DNA of 64,000 bases from Streptomyces sp. TRM70350 (GCF_019219825.1 NZ_JAHUXH010000011.1:1-64000), one strand, 5' to 3'. Positions 15,091 through 23,483 are shown, counted from the stretch's first letter. The notes: generated from the letters alone by a model not told the origin. Made by a program: numbers and translations.

Positions 15091-16437
15091 ATGGCTGAGG
15101 TGGTCACCTGGCTGGAGATCGGCAGCCTGGCTGCTGGCGCCGGTGGTCTCGGCTACGCCAAGTACCGCGCGCCGCGCGTGTACTGGTCGCTGGTCGGCCT
15201 GCCGGTCACCTGGGGCCGGTTCACCTGGTCGTACCGGTCGACGATGGACGTGTGCGGGCTGACGGTGCAGCCGTCCCGGCTGCGGGCGTTCGTCACCCGC
15301 AACGTCGTCCGCCGGGAGGTGCAGGCGGTCCCGCCGAAGATCCGCCGCGTGCGGGGTACGGCCACCGGGCTCCGGGTCACGCTCCGTCTTGCTGCTGGCC
15401 TTGAACCGGCCGACATCGCCGCCGCCTCCGAACGCCTTCGGCACGCCTGGGGTGTGCACTCCGTGACCGTGGTGGAGACCAAGCCGGGGCACGTCGAGCT
15501 ACGGATGACCGGGTATGACGTGCTGCGGCGGGTGCGGATGCCACGCAAGGCCGTGCCTCATGACCTGGTCGTTCCCGTCGCGCTGCGGGAGGACGGCACG
15601 GTCTTCGAGCGGGACTACCGCAAGATCCCGCACGCCCTGACCCTGGGCGCCAACCAGTCCGGCAAGTCCATGTACCAGCGCAACCTGATCAAGGGACTCG
15701 CGCAGTTGCCCGTGGGGCTGGTCGGCATCGACTGCAAGCGCGGTGTCGAGCAGTCTCGCTACGCGCCGCGGCTGTCGGCGCTGGCCACCGACCGTGAGAG
15801 TGCCGGACACCTGAGTGACGCCCTGGTCGGGGAGATGGAAGACCGCTTCGACCTGCTGGCCCTGCACGGTGTCTCGGACCTGTGGGAACTGCCGGACAAG
15901 CTGCGCCCGGTGCCGCTGGTCGTGCTGATCGACGAGGTGGCGGAACTGTTCCTGGTGATGTCCAAGCAGGATGAAGCTGCCCGCGATCACACGGTCATGC
16001 AACTGGTCCGGCTGGCCCAGCTCGGCCGTGCGGCCGGGATCTACCTGGAGGTGTGCGGGCAGCGCTTCGGCTCTGACCTGGGCAAGGGCGCTACCGCCCT
16101 GCGGGCTCAGCTCACCGGCCGCGTGGTGCACCGCGTCAACGACAAGCAGACGGCAGAGATGGGCCTGGGTGACATCGCCCCGGATGCCGTGGTCTCGGTG
16201 ACCGGGATCCGGGCCGACCGCCCGGGTGTCGCGGTGGGCGGTGATGCGTCCGGCTACTGGTCCCGTATCCGCACTCCCGAGATCACCCCGGCTCAGGTGG
16301 CGGCTGTCTGCCGGGAGTTCGCTCACCTCACGCCTGAACTGCCGTTCCTCGCCCCGTTCCGCCCGGTCGGCCAGATCGCCGTACCGCCGATGCCCACCAC
16401 TCCGCCGCTGGTCCAGCCGCAGCCCGTCGGCGAGTAA
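15091..16437 (+). CDS. FtsK/SpoIIIE-type DNA translocase of the AICE (TraSA/TraB-like)
   Basis: A 448-residue protein. A hydrophobic N-terminal stretch (~residues 8-45) is followed by an FtsK-type ATPase: Walker A LGANQSGKS at ~residue 190 and Walker B PLVVLIDEVAELF at ~275. Streptomyces conjugation uses one such hexameric translocase to move double-stranded DNA between mycelial compartments, so this is the probable transfer motor. The C-terminus is Pro/Gln-rich. It is larger than TraSA of pSAM2 (about 306 residues from memory) but in the size range of AICE FtsK proteins. Confidence 0.85.
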   Translation: MAEVVTWLEIGSLAAGAGGLGYAKYRAPRVYWSLVGLPVTWGRFTWSYRSTMDVCGLTVQPSRLRAFVTRNVVRREVQAVPPKIRRVRGTATGLRVTLRLAAGLEPADIAAASERLRHAWGVHSVTVVETKPGHVELRMTGYDVLRRVRMPRKAVPHDLVVPVALREDGTVFERDYRKIPHALTLGANQSGKSMYQRNLIKGLAQLPVGLVGIDCKRGVEQSRYAPRLSALATDRESAGHLSDALVGEMEDRFDLLALHGVSDLWELPDKLRPVPLVVLIDEVAELFLVMSKQDEAARDHTVMQLVRLAQLGRAAGIYLEVCGQRFGSDLGKGATALRAQLTGRVVHRVNDKQTAEMGLGDIAPDAVVSVTGIRADRPGVAVGGDASGYWSRIRTPEITPAQVAAVCREFAHLTPELPFLAPFRPVGQIAVPPMPTTPPLVQPQPVGE

Positions 16438-16515
16438 GCCCCGGCTCCACCCGGTCGGCGCGACCGCATCGCGCCAGGTCCCTACCCCCGCCATGCCGAA
16501 AACAGGAGGACAGCA

Positions 16516-16734
16516 ATGCTCGGTAAGCCCTGGTTCGAGTTCACCCCGCAGGAGCGAGACGACGCCAACCGCCTCGGCTTCCTGTTCGAGACCTTGCAAA
16601 ACGACATGCACCTCGGCCTGGACACAGACCACTTCGTCATGGTCCTGAGCGACGCCCTGGACTCCGAGTTCGCCGCCCGCGCCGACGGCGCCTACCCGCC
16701 CGTCGGCCACGGCTACCCGCGTCTGGAGTCGTGA
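16516..16734 (+). CDS. Small AICE protein of unknown function
   Basis: A 72-residue acidic protein; AGGAGG lies 6-11 bp before ATG 16516. The sequence is mostly helical (RDDANRLGFLFETLQNDM, FVMVLSDALDSEF) with no membrane segment. Its stop overlaps the GTG of the next gene (GTGA), implying translational coupling. No family recognised. Confidence 0.65.
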   Translation: MLGKPWFEFTPQERDDANRLGFLFETLQNDMHLGLDTDHFVMVLSDALDSEFAARADGAYPPVGHGYPRLES

Positions 16735-16919
16735 TCGCCGTGGCCGCACGGAAGACCCCCGCGCCCGTCGTCGCCGACCCGGAGCCCGCGAAGTGCCCGA
16801 CCTGCCACGGCTCCGGGGAGGTCTCCCGCACCGTCCGCGTGGGCCGCAAGCGCCGGGCGGTCGGGCAGCAGACCGGTCTCTGCCTGAACTGCCTCGGCTC
16901 CGGCCAGGCCCCCGACTGA
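16731..16919 (+). CDS. Small four-cysteine zinc-ribbon-like AICE protein (DnaJ CxxCxGxG type)
   Basis: A 62-residue protein from GTG 16731, overlapping the previous stop by 4 bp. It has two knuckles, CPTCHGSG and CLNCLGSG, separated by a basic segment (RTVRVGRKRR). The motif is that of DnaJ-type zinc ribbons. A related small protein lies at 18267. Function unknown; nucleic acid or protein binding is plausible. Confidence 0.7.
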   Translation: MIAVAARKTPAPVVADPEPAKCPTCHGSGEVSRTVRVGRKRRAVGQQTGLCLNCLGSGQAPD

Positions 16920-16991
16920 ACCCGCCGGGGTCGGGCGGCCGGACACCGCTCCCCGCCCGATCCTGGCCCGACTCCCTGAAGGGAGGTGCCC

Positions 16992-17648
16992 ATGTCCCGC
17001 TCGATCCGCCTCGATGCCGTGCTCGTTCAGGCCGTGATCGCCGGTGCGCTGTCCTTCGCCCACCTGCACGATCTGGCCGAAGCAGCCGGACAGTCCGGCT
17101 GGAAGGCCTGGGCCTACCCCGTCAGCGTCGACCTGCTCTTGGTCGCCGCCTGGCGACGGTTGCGCAGTGACGGCCCATCCCGGCTGGCCTGGTGCTGGTT
17201 CCTGATCGCCCTCGTGGCCTCGCTCGGCGCCAACGTCGCCACCGCCGGACTCCTCGACCTGGATCACGTCCCCGCCTGGCTGCGCATCCTGGTTGCCGCC
17301 TGGCCCGCGCTGGCCTTCATGGGCGGAACCCTGCTCGCCCACTCACCGGCGCCTGACCCGGCCGGGGACCGGGTGCCGGTTCCGCCGGCGCCCGCAGCCC
17401 CGGCCCCCGCACCCGACACCGCGTCCGACCCGGAACCCGAGCGCGAGCAGATCACCGCTCCCGACCCGGCTCCGGCTCTTCCCGAACCGGCTGCTCCGGT
17501 GGTGCCCCCGGCGCTGATCGACCACGCCCGGAAGGTCGCCACCGACCACCGCGCCCGCACCGGCGCCGACATCGACACCGCCACCCTGCGCGCCCGCCTC
17601 GGCATCCCCGAGGCGCTCGCCAACCAGATCGTCACCCAACTCGCTTGA
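16992..17648 (+). CDS. DUF2637/SpdB-type membrane spread protein
   Basis: A 218-residue protein; ATG 16992 has GGGAGG five bases upstream, better than the in-frame GTG at 16986. Four hydrophobic segments lie in residues ~8-115, a Pro/Ala/Glu-rich linker spans ~118-170, and a C-terminal helical domain (LRARLGIPEALANQIVTQL) looks like a small HTH. The layout matches DUF2637 proteins of Streptomyces plasmids and AICEs, annotated as SpdB-type proteins needed for spread of the element within the recipient mycelium. Confidence 0.8.
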   Translation: MSRSIRLDAVLVQAVIAGALSFAHLHDLAEAAGQSGWKAWAYPVSVDLLLVAAWRRLRSDGPSRLAWCWFLIALVASLGANVATAGLLDLDHVPAWLRILVAAWPALAFMGGTLLAHSPAPDPAGDRVPVPPAPAAPAPAPDTASDPEPEREQITAPDPAPALPEPAAPVVPPALIDHARKVATDHRARTGADIDTATLRARLGIPEALANQIVTQLA

Positions 17649-17667
17649 CAGACAAGGAGGTTCCACT

Positions 17668-17853
17668 GTGCGACCGAACCGCTTCTACGACGTGATCCGC
17701 ATCGGCCCCGTGAAGGTCGGCACGTTCAACAACGGCCGGGGCCAGACCCGGCACACCGCCGCCTGCACCGCCCCCCGCTGCGGGTTCTCCACCGAGCACG
17801 GCGACCGGTCGGCTGCCGAACTCGCCGCCCGCACCCACCGCTGCAACCCCTGA
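17668..17853 (+). CDS. Mobile-element transfer protein (small Spd-type)
   Basis: A 61-residue protein from GTG 17668 with AAGGAGG upstream. FYDVIRIGPVKVGTFNNGRG, CTAPRCGFST and AAELAARTHRC match the short mobile element transfer family common in AICEs. Three Cys and a His at the C-terminus could bind a metal. It sits between two Spd-type membrane genes. Confidence 0.75.
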   Translation: MRPNRFYDVIRIGPVKVGTFNNGRGQTRHTAACTAPRCGFSTEHGDRSAAELAARTHRCNP

Positions 17854-17868
17854 CAGGAGACCCGACCC

Positions 17869-18174
17869 ATGCGACTGCCTGACGAGCAGCTCCGCGCCGG
17901 GCACATCCCCGCCGACATCTACCGGCAGATCCCGCCGGGCACCGACCTGCGGCAGGTCCTGATCGTGCAGGAAGCCCCGCGCTCCTACACCGGCCCCATC
18001 GTGCTGACCCTCTTGGTCATCACCGGCTCGATCGCGGTGTTGCTGGTCATCGCGTTCGTCACCCAGATCGTCGCCGCGTCGATCGTCTCGGTCCTGTCGG
18101 CCACCTGCGGCGTCAGCTACACGATCAGCCGCACGTCCAAGCGCAAGAAGGCACCGTCCGCGCTGCGCAAGTAA
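17869..18174 (+). CDS. SpdB/SpdD-like membrane spread protein
   Basis: A 101-residue protein from ATG 17869 with AGGAGA upstream. After a soluble 40-residue N-terminus it has two hydrophobic segments (GPIVLTLLVITGSIAVLLVIAF and IVAASIVSVLSATCG, read in parts) and a very basic tail (SRTSKRKKAPSALRK). Such small proteins assist intramycelial spread in Streptomyces plasmids. Confidence 0.75.
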   Translation: MRLPDEQLRAGHIPADIYRQIPPGTDLRQVLIVQEAPRSYTGPIVLTLLVITGSIAVLLVIAFVTQIVAASIVSVLSATCGVSYTISRTSKRKKAPSALRK

Positions 18175-18266
18175 CGCCCTCCGGGGCGGCTCTCTCGCCA
18201 AAGATCCGCCGCCCCGGACGGCCTGACCTCTTCCAGATCCAACGGACCCGAAAGGGAAACCCCATC

Positions 18267-18446
18267 ATGCCCGCTCACGCCCCGAACCGTCCGGTCTGCC
18301 GCAACTGCAACGGCTTCCCGGTCGTCTCGATCACGACCGGCGACCGCCACGGCGACGGCTCCCGCGTCCTCCTCCGTGTCGTCTGCCACGCCTGCCAGGG
18401 CACCGGCAACGCCCTCCCCGTCACCCGCATCCGGGCCGGGAGGTGA
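18267..18446 (+). CDS. Second small four-cysteine zinc-ribbon-like AICE protein
   Basis: A 59-residue protein starting at ATG 18267 after GAAAGGGAAA. It has CRNCNG near the N-terminus and CHACQGTG near the C-terminus, the same spacing type as the protein at 16731. Its stop overlaps the GTG start of the next gene (GTGA). Function unknown. Confidence 0.65.
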   Translation: MPAHAPNRPVCRNCNGFPVVSITTGDRHGDGSRVLLRVVCHACQGTGNALPVTRIRAGR

Positions 18447-18646
18447 CCAACGTGGCCGACCTGACCCCGACCCCGGACCGCCCCGGCCTGCACGTCAGCA
18501 AGCCGTCCCCGTCAGCTCCCCCGACCGCAACTGCGGTCTGTCACTGCGGTGCGAGCGCCAGCGCCAGGGGCGACGCGCAGGTGCGTGCCCTCGTGGACGG
18601 CTACACCGCCAACCACGGCCCCGCCCACGCGAAGCAGGGCAGGTGA
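18443..18646 (+). CDS. Small AICE protein of unknown function
   Basis: A 67-residue protein from GTG 18443, overlapping the previous stop by 4 bp; GGGAGG precedes it. The N-terminal half is Pro/Thr/Ser-rich, then CHCGASASARGDAQVRALVDGYTANHGP read in parts: a Cys-x-Cys followed by a helix with a terminal His. It could be part of a metal site. It ends 4 bp before the replication gene. Confidence 0.6.
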   Translation: MTNVADLTPTPDRPGLHVSKPSPSAPPTATAVCHCGASASARGDAQVRALVDGYTANHGPAHAKQGR

Positions 18647-18650
18647 TCAC

Positions 18651-20078
18651 GTGACCGACACCGCCACCATGGCGGGCCTGGACCCGGCCACCCTCACGGA
18701 CGTACTGAGGGTGGCCGGTTCGGCCGACTTCGACCGCTGGCAAGAGCAGATCAAGCGCACGGGCGGCTGCTCCGACCCGATCCGCCTTATGGGCGCAACC
18801 AAGATGATCGACCGGGCAACCGGCACGATCCTGCACGCCTACACCACCGACAGCGAACCGGGCGGCATGCTCCGGGTGGCCTGCGGCAACCGCCGTGCCT
18901 CCCGCTGCCCGGCCTGCGCCTGGACCTACGCCGGAGACACCTACCACCTCATCCGCGCCGGGCTCGTCGGCGACCCGGACAAGGGCACCCCGCACACCGT
19001 GCGCGACCACCCACGGGTCTTCGCCACCCTCACCGCCCCCAGCTTCGGCCGCGTCCACAACCGCCCCGGCAACCGGCCCTGCGCCTGTGGCACCCGCCAC
19101 GCCGACGACGACCCGGCCCTGGGCACCCCGCTCGACCCGGACACCTACGACTACGCGGGCGCGGTGCTGTGGAACAACCACGCGTCCGAGCTGTGGCGCT
19201 ACTTCACGATCTACCTGCGCCGCGAGATCGCCCGCCGGGCCGGGCTCACCCAGAAGGCCGCGCGCGAGCAGTCCCGGCTGTCCTTCGGCAAGGTCGCCGA
19301 GTACCAGAAGCGCGGAGCCGTCCACTTCCACGCCGTGATCCGCTTCGACGGACCCGAGGGACCGGACACCCCGCCCCCGGCCTGGGCCACCCTCGAACTG
19401 CTCGGCGACGCGATCCGAGCCGCCGCCGCCCGCGTCGAGGTCGACGTACCCCCGGCCCAGTACCAGCCGGACCCCGACCAACCCGCCCGCGTCCAACCGG
19501 CCCGCACCCTGCGCTGGGGCACCCAGCTCGACGTACGGCCCATCCACGCCTTCGGCGAAGGCCAGGAGATCACCGAACAGGCGGTCGCCTCCTACGTGGC
19601 CAAGTACGCCACCAAAGCCGCTGAAACCACCGGCACCGTCGACCGCCGCGTCGGCAACAAGGAAGCACTCGTGCTCCTCGGCATCGCCGACCACCCCCGC
19701 CGGTTGATCGAAGCCTGCCTCGACCTGCACCCGCTCTACCCGGACCGCAAGCTGCGCGACTGGGCCCACATGCTCGGCTTCCGCGGCCACTTCTCCACCA
19801 AGTCCCGCCGCTACTCCACCACCCTCGGCGCCCTGCGCCAGACCCGCGCCGACTACCGCGCAGCCCAACAGCGCGAAGCCCTCGGCCTGCCCGACCCCGA
19901 CGACAACCCGGAGGCAACCACGCTCACCCTCGCCCACTGGACCTACGCCGGACACGGCTACACCCCCGGCGAATCCTGGCTCGCCGCCAACATCCGCCGC
20001 GACATCCAACTGAACCGAGAGACAGCACGTGAGGCGCTCGCAGACCTGCGCCAGGAAGGAGAGCACGACCATGAATGA
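18651..20078 (+). CDS. repSA: RepSA-type rolling-circle replication initiator
   Basis: A 475-residue protein starting at GTG 18651. It has an N-terminal Cys cluster (RRASRCPACAWTYAGD), then rolling-circle motifs: FATLTAPSFG, the metal-binding VHFHAVIRFDG (His-x-His), and the catalytic YVAKYATKAAE with Tyr near residue 315. The length is near RepSA of pSAM2 (about 459). It would nick the double-strand origin after excision and start rolling-circle replication of the circular form. The excisionase gene overlaps its end by 8 bp. Confidence 0.88.
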   Translation: MTDTATMAGLDPATLTDVLRVAGSADFDRWQEQIKRTGGCSDPIRLMGATKMIDRATGTILHAYTTDSEPGGMLRVACGNRRASRCPACAWTYAGDTYHLIRAGLVGDPDKGTPHTVRDHPRVFATLTAPSFGRVHNRPGNRPCACGTRHADDDPALGTPLDPDTYDYAGAVLWNNHASELWRYFTIYLRREIARRAGLTQKAAREQSRLSFGKVAEYQKRGAVHFHAVIRFDGPEGPDTPPPAWATLELLGDAIRAAAARVEVDVPPAQYQPDPDQPARVQPARTLRWGTQLDVRPIHAFGEGQEITEQAVASYVAKYATKAAETTGTVDRRVGNKEALVLLGIADHPRRLIEACLDLHPLYPDRKLRDWAHMLGFRGHFSTKSRRYSTTLGALRQTRADYRAAQQREALGLPDPDDNPEATTLTLAHWTYAGHGYTPGESWLAANIRRDIQLNRETAREALADLRQEGEHDHE

Positions 20079-20283
20079 GCGGTACCTCAGCGTCCACCAG
20101 GTCGCCGAAGTTCTCGGCACGACCGTGCGCTTCCCCCGGCGCCTGGTCGAAGAGCGGCGCATCACGTACGTGAAGGTCGGCCGACACGTCCGCATCCCGG
20201 AGAGCGCCGTACGGGAGTTCATCGCGGCCAACACGGTGGAGCCTCGTCGGCCTCGCAGCGTCCTTCGGGGGGTGGCTGCCTGA
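20071..20283 (+). CDS. xis: Excisionase (MerR-like HTH)
   Basis: A 70-residue protein from ATG 20071, overlapping the end of the initiator gene; GAAGGAGAG is just upstream. The sequence YLSVHQVAEVLGTTVRF...VKVGRHVRIPESAVREFI is the HTH_17/MerR-like fold of AICE Xis proteins. It should bend DNA at the att arms and direct the integrase to excision. Note FPRRL in place of the usual WxRxL at the recognition helix. Its stop shares one base with the int start. Confidence 0.87.
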   Translation: MNERYLSVHQVAEVLGTTVRFPRRLVEERRITYVKVGRHVRIPESAVREFIAANTVEPRRPRSVLRGVAA

Positions 20284-21428
20284 TGGCTGGCAAGCGTCGA
20301 CAGTTCGGCCGTGTCCGCAAGCTCCCGTCCGGCCGCTACCAAGCGCGCTACCGAGGCCCGGATGGTGTCGACCGCCCGGCCCCCGAGACTTTCCGCACGA
20401 AGCGCGACGCGGATGACTGGCTGGCTGAGAAGCAATCCGAGTTGCGACAGGGCGACTGGCGTGACCCCGACGCGGGAAAGGTGCCGTTCGGCGACTACGC
20501 GGCGGCCTGGGTGAGGGAACGCCCGTTGGCGCCCCGGACGGCTGAGCTGTACGCGTCGCTGCTCCGGCTGCATCTGGCGCCCACCTTCGGTGCGATGGCG
20601 GTCGCCGACATCACCCCGGCTGCCGTGCGGACCTGGCGCCGGGCTCGCCTTGACGCCGGGGTCGGCCCGTCCACGGTCGCCAAGGCCTATGCGCTGCTGC
20701 GCACGATCCTGGGCACTGCTGTTGAGGACGAGCTGATCCGCCGCAACCCGTGCCAGATCAAGAACGGCGGCGCGGTGGTCACCCCGGAGCGGCCGACCGC
20801 GACCATTCCCGAGGTCTTCGCGATCGCCGACAAGATCCAGCCGCGCTACAAGGCGTTGGTCCTGCTCGCTGCGTTCTGCGGGCTGCGCTGGGGTGAGCTG
20901 GTTGCCCTGCATCGGTCTGACATCGACCTGGACCACGGCATGATCCGGGTACGTGGCGCGGTCTCCGAGCTGACCAGCGGAAGGCGGGTCTACAAGGCGC
21001 CCAAGAGTGCGGCTGGCAAGCGGCTGGTGGCGGTCCCCGCCTCAGTGCTGCCGTTCCTCGACACCCACATGAAGGTGTACGCCGAGAGCGGTGCTGCCGG
21101 TCGCGTGTTCGTCGGAGCCAAGAAGGCCACCCCGCGCCGGAACCACTTCAACCGGCTGTGGCACAAGGCCTGCGCCGACGCCGGGATCAAGGGACTGCGG
21201 TTCCATGATCTTCGGCATACCGGCAACACCCTTGCCTCACGCACGAACGCCAGCACCAAGGAGCTGATGACCCGGCTCGGTCACAGCACCGCCCGTGCGG
21301 CGTTGATCTACCAACACGCCAACTACGACCGGGAACGCGAGATCGCCGACGCGGTTGACGACATGATCGTCAAGGCGTTCAAGCGGGGTTCCGGCCGGAA
21401 CGGGCACGCAGGGGGCACGGACGGCTGA
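20283..21428 (+). CDS. int: Tyrosine integrase of the AICE
   Basis: A 381-residue phage-type integrase. N-terminal AP2-like arm-binding domain (~1-60), SAM-like core-binding domain (~65-160), and catalytic domain with Arg in CGLRWGEL (~200), HDLRHTG (~305-311), LGHS (~330) and the Tyr of ALIYQHAN (~342). All catalytic residues are present. It lies 72 bp from the tRNA-Gly att site, as in pSAM2/SLP1-type elements. It catalyses integration at tRNA-Gly and, with Xis, excision. Confidence 0.92.
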   Translation: MAGKRRQFGRVRKLPSGRYQARYRGPDGVDRPAPETFRTKRDADDWLAEKQSELRQGDWRDPDAGKVPFGDYAAAWVRERPLAPRTAELYASLLRLHLAPTFGAMAVADITPAAVRTWRRARLDAGVGPSTVAKAYALLRTILGTAVEDELIRRNPCQIKNGGAVVTPERPTATIPEVFAIADKIQPRYKALVLLAAFCGLRWGELVALHRSDIDLDHGMIRVRGAVSELTSGRRVYKAPKSAAGKRLVAVPASVLPFLDTHMKVYAESGAAGRVFVGAKKATPRRNHFNRLWHKACADAGIKGLRFHDLRHTGNTLASRTNASTKELMTRLGHSTARAALIYQHANYDREREIADAVDDMIVKAFKRGSGRNGHAGGTDG

Positions 21429-21445
21429 TCCGGCCTCCATAACGA

Positions 21446-21490
21446 CTCAGGCCCAGGGAGCGGGGATACACCCTCTCACCTGGGCCTGAG
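21446..21490 (+). terminator. Terminator between int and tRNA-Gly
   Basis: CTCAGGCCCAGG (21446-21457) pairs perfectly with CCTGGGCCTGAG (21479-21490) across a 21-bp loop. It stands between convergent int and tRNA-Gly and can serve both. Confidence 0.7.
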
Positions 21491-21496
21491 CCATTC

Positions 21497-21570
21497 TGGA
21501 GCGGGCGACGGGAATCGAACCCGCGTAGCCAGTTTGGAAGACTGGGGCTCTACCATTGAGCTACGCCCGC
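21497..21570 (-). tRNA. tRNA-Gly (anticodon TCC)
   Basis: The reverse strand folds as a full cloverleaf: acceptor GCGGGCG/CGCCCGC, D arm GCTC/GAGC, anticodon arm CCAGT-CTTCCAA-ACTGG with anticodon TCC, T arm with GTTCGATTC, discriminator U and an encoded CCA at 21497-21499. Its 3' half was supplied by the AICE and its 5' half is chromosomal. A TACGAT -10-like box lies upstream on the reverse strand (21611-21616). Confidence 0.95.
21499..21541. repeat. attR: AICE attachment site inside tRNA-Gly
   Basis: Identical to 13139-13181 over 43 bp. It covers the 3' half of the intact tRNA-Gly gene up to the anticodon loop. Confidence 0.92.
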
Positions 21571-21746
21571 ACACAACGCGCCGCAGGTCAGTCGCCCGCG
21601 GCACTGCAGGCATCGTAGCGGGTCGGCCCCCCTCCCCGCACACCCCGTTTCCGCCCGGGGGCCGTCATCGCCCGCGATCGCAGCGCTCTCGGGGAAATGC
21701 GGCAGCCCCGCTGCCTGCGGGCATGTACCCTACGTGTCGCACCAGA

Positions 21747-21823
21747 CGGGGTGTGGCGCAGCTTGGTAGCGCGTCCGCTTTGGGAGCGGAAGGCCGTGGG
21801 TTCAAATCCCGCCACCCCGACCA
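21747..21823 (+). tRNA. tRNA-Pro (anticodon TGG)
   Basis: A full cloverleaf: acceptor CGGGGTG/CACCCCG, anticodon arm TCCGC-TTTGGGA-GCGGA with anticodon TGG, T loop TTCAAAT, discriminator A and encoded CCA (21821-21823). Confidence 0.95.
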
Positions 21824-21852
21824 CTCACCCGATCACCACGCGTGATCGTCTT

Positions 21853-21881
21853 TTGGGCCGTGCAGCCGCTGCCGTTACTAT
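21853..21881 (+). promoter_or_regulatory. Candidate promoter of tig
   Basis: TTGGGC (21853-21858), 17-bp spacer, TACTAT (21876-21881), about 110 bp before the tig start. A vegetative sigma-type promoter. Confidence 0.5.
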
Positions 21882-21994
21882 GCAAGCTGCAACGCCCGTG
21901 TGCCTCATCACTGAAGTCCTCCGGGCGGCCACATCCGCCGGGCCCCGTCGGGTCCTGGCAGAACCCGAGAAGTCAGCCACAAGGAGACCGAACC

Positions 21995-23383
21995 GTGAAG
22001 AGCGCCGTGGAGAACCTGAACCCGACCCGGGTTCGGCTCACTGTCGAGGTGCCCTTCGAGGAGCTCAAGGACAGCCTCGACGCGGCGTACAAGAAGATCA
22101 ACCAGCAGGTCACGGTGAAGGGCTTCCGCAAGGGCAAGATCCCGGCCCGGGTCATCGACCAGCGGTTCGGCCGTGGCGCCGTGCTGGAGGAGGCCGTCAA
22201 CGACGCGCTCCCGAAGTTCTACACCGAGGCGGTCAACGAGGCCGAGCTCTCCGTCCTGGGCCAGCCCGAGGTCGACATCACCGAGCTGAAGGACGGCGAG
22301 ACGCTGAACTTCACCGCCGAGGTCGACATCCGCCCGGCCATCGAGATCCCGGACTACTCCGGCATCGAGGTCGAGGTCGACGCCGTCGAGGTCACCGACG
22401 AGGACGTCGAGAAGTCGGTCGAGCAGCTCCGCGAGCGCTTCGCCTCCACCACGCCGGTGGAGCGCGCCGCCGAGGACGGCGACGTCGTCACGATCGACCT
22501 GGAGGCCAAGGTCGACGGCGAGGTCCTGGAGGACGGCGTCGCGAACGGCGTCTCCTACACGATCGGCTCCGGTGAGCTGCTGGACGGCATCGACGACGCC
22601 GTGAAGGGCCTGTCGGCCGGCGAGGAGGCCACCTTCACCTCCGAGCTGAAGGGCGGCTCCGCGGCGGGCCGGGAGGCCGAGGTCACCGTCAAGGTCACCC
22701 AGGTCGCCAAGCGTGAACTGCCCGAGCTGGACGACGACTTCGCGCAGCTCGCCTCCGAGTTCGACACGCTGGACGAGCTGAAGGCCGACAGCCGCAAGCG
22801 GCTGGCGAACATGAAGCAGTTCGACCAGGCCACGCAGGCCCAGGAGTGCGTCCTGGAGAAGCTGCTGGAGCTCGTCGAGGTGCCCGTCCCCGAGAAGCTC
22901 CTCGAGGACGAGATCAACACCCGCAAGCACAACCTGGAGCACCACCAGCTCGGCCAGATGGGCCTCACCCTCGACAAGTACCTGGAGATCCAGGGCAAGA
23001 CCGCCGAGGAGTTCGAGACCGAGACCCGCGAGGCGGCGATCAAGGGCATCAAGACCCAGTTCGTCCTCGACGAGCTGGTCAAGCAGGAGAAGCTCAACGT
23101 CAACCAGGAGGAGCTCACCGAGCACCTCATGCGGCGCGCGGCCTCCTCCGGCATGTCCCCGGACCAGTTCGCCCAGGCCGTCGTCGAGCAGGGCCAGGTC
23201 CCGCTCCTGGTCGGCGAGGTCGCCCGTGGCAAGGCCCTCGCGGTCGTCGTCGAGGCCGCCACGGTCAAGGACACCAACGGCGAGATCGTCGACCTGGACG
23301 ACGAGGACGAGACCGAGGGCGAGTCCGACGCCGAGCAGTCCGCCGAGGTCACCGAGGGCGACAAGAAGGACGACGAGGCGTAA
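21995..23383 (+). CDS. tig: Trigger factor, ribosome-associated chaperone
   Basis: A 462-residue protein; GTG 21995 has AAGGAG 9 bp upstream and gives the family-typical start MKSAVENLNPTRV. N-terminal ribosome-binding domain with the GFRKGKIP signature (~residues 44-51), a central FKBP-type PPIase domain, then a helical C-terminal chaperone domain and an acidic tail. It binds nascent chains at the exit tunnel. Its position directly upstream of clpP is the usual order in many bacteria. Confidence 0.96.
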   Translation: MKSAVENLNPTRVRLTVEVPFEELKDSLDAAYKKINQQVTVKGFRKGKIPARVIDQRFGRGAVLEEAVNDALPKFYTEAVNEAELSVLGQPEVDITELKDGETLNFTAEVDIRPAIEIPDYSGIEVEVDAVEVTDEDVEKSVEQLRERFASTTPVERAAEDGDVVTIDLEAKVDGEVLEDGVANGVSYTIGSGELLDGIDDAVKGLSAGEEATFTSELKGGSAAGREAEVTVKVTQVAKRELPELDDDFAQLASEFDTLDELKADSRKRLANMKQFDQATQAQECVLEKLLELVEVPVPEKLLEDEINTRKHNLEHHQLGQMGLTLDKYLEIQGKTAEEFETETREAAIKGIKTQFVLDELVKQEKLNVNQEELTEHLMRRAASSGMSPDQFAQAVVEQGQVPLLVGEVARGKALAVVVEAATVKDTNGEIVDLDDEDETEGESDAEQSAEVTEGDKKDDEA

Positions 23384-23394
23384 ACAGCCGTAAG

Positions 23395-23429
23395 AAGGGC
23401 CCCGGGACGATCACGCCCGGGGCCCTTTT
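23395..23429 (+). terminator. Terminator of tig
   Basis: AAGGGCCCCGGG (23395-23406) / CCCGGGGCCCTT (23416-23427), a perfect 12-bp stem with a 9-base loop and a T run: a classical intrinsic terminator. Confidence 0.88.
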
Positions 23430-23483
23430 GCCATCCGGCCCCGCGAACCCGCAGCCGCCCACGAACCGAACACCCCCACGGCG

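Larger units (their letters stand above)
13139..21541. mobile_element. Actinomycete integrative and conjugative element (AICE) in tRNA-Gly
   Basis: An 8.36 kb element bounded by a perfect 43-bp direct repeat (13139-13181 and 21499-21541) that covers the 3' half of tRNA-Gly(TCC) up to the anticodon loop. Gene content is the standard AICE set: GntR regulator, FtsK/Tra-type translocase, Spd-type spread proteins, RepSA-type rolling-circle initiator, excisionase and tyrosine integrase with int next to the tRNA. Genes from 14759 to 21428 run in one direction with frequent stop-start overlaps. All key genes look intact, so the element may still be able to excise (inference). Confidence 0.93.

Noticed and set aside
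16778..19140. GACCCGGA octamers resembling TraB recognition sequences (TRS)
   Set aside because: Four or so copies occur inside coding sequence as ordinary Asp-Pro-Glu/Asp codons and are not clustered as in a clt locus.
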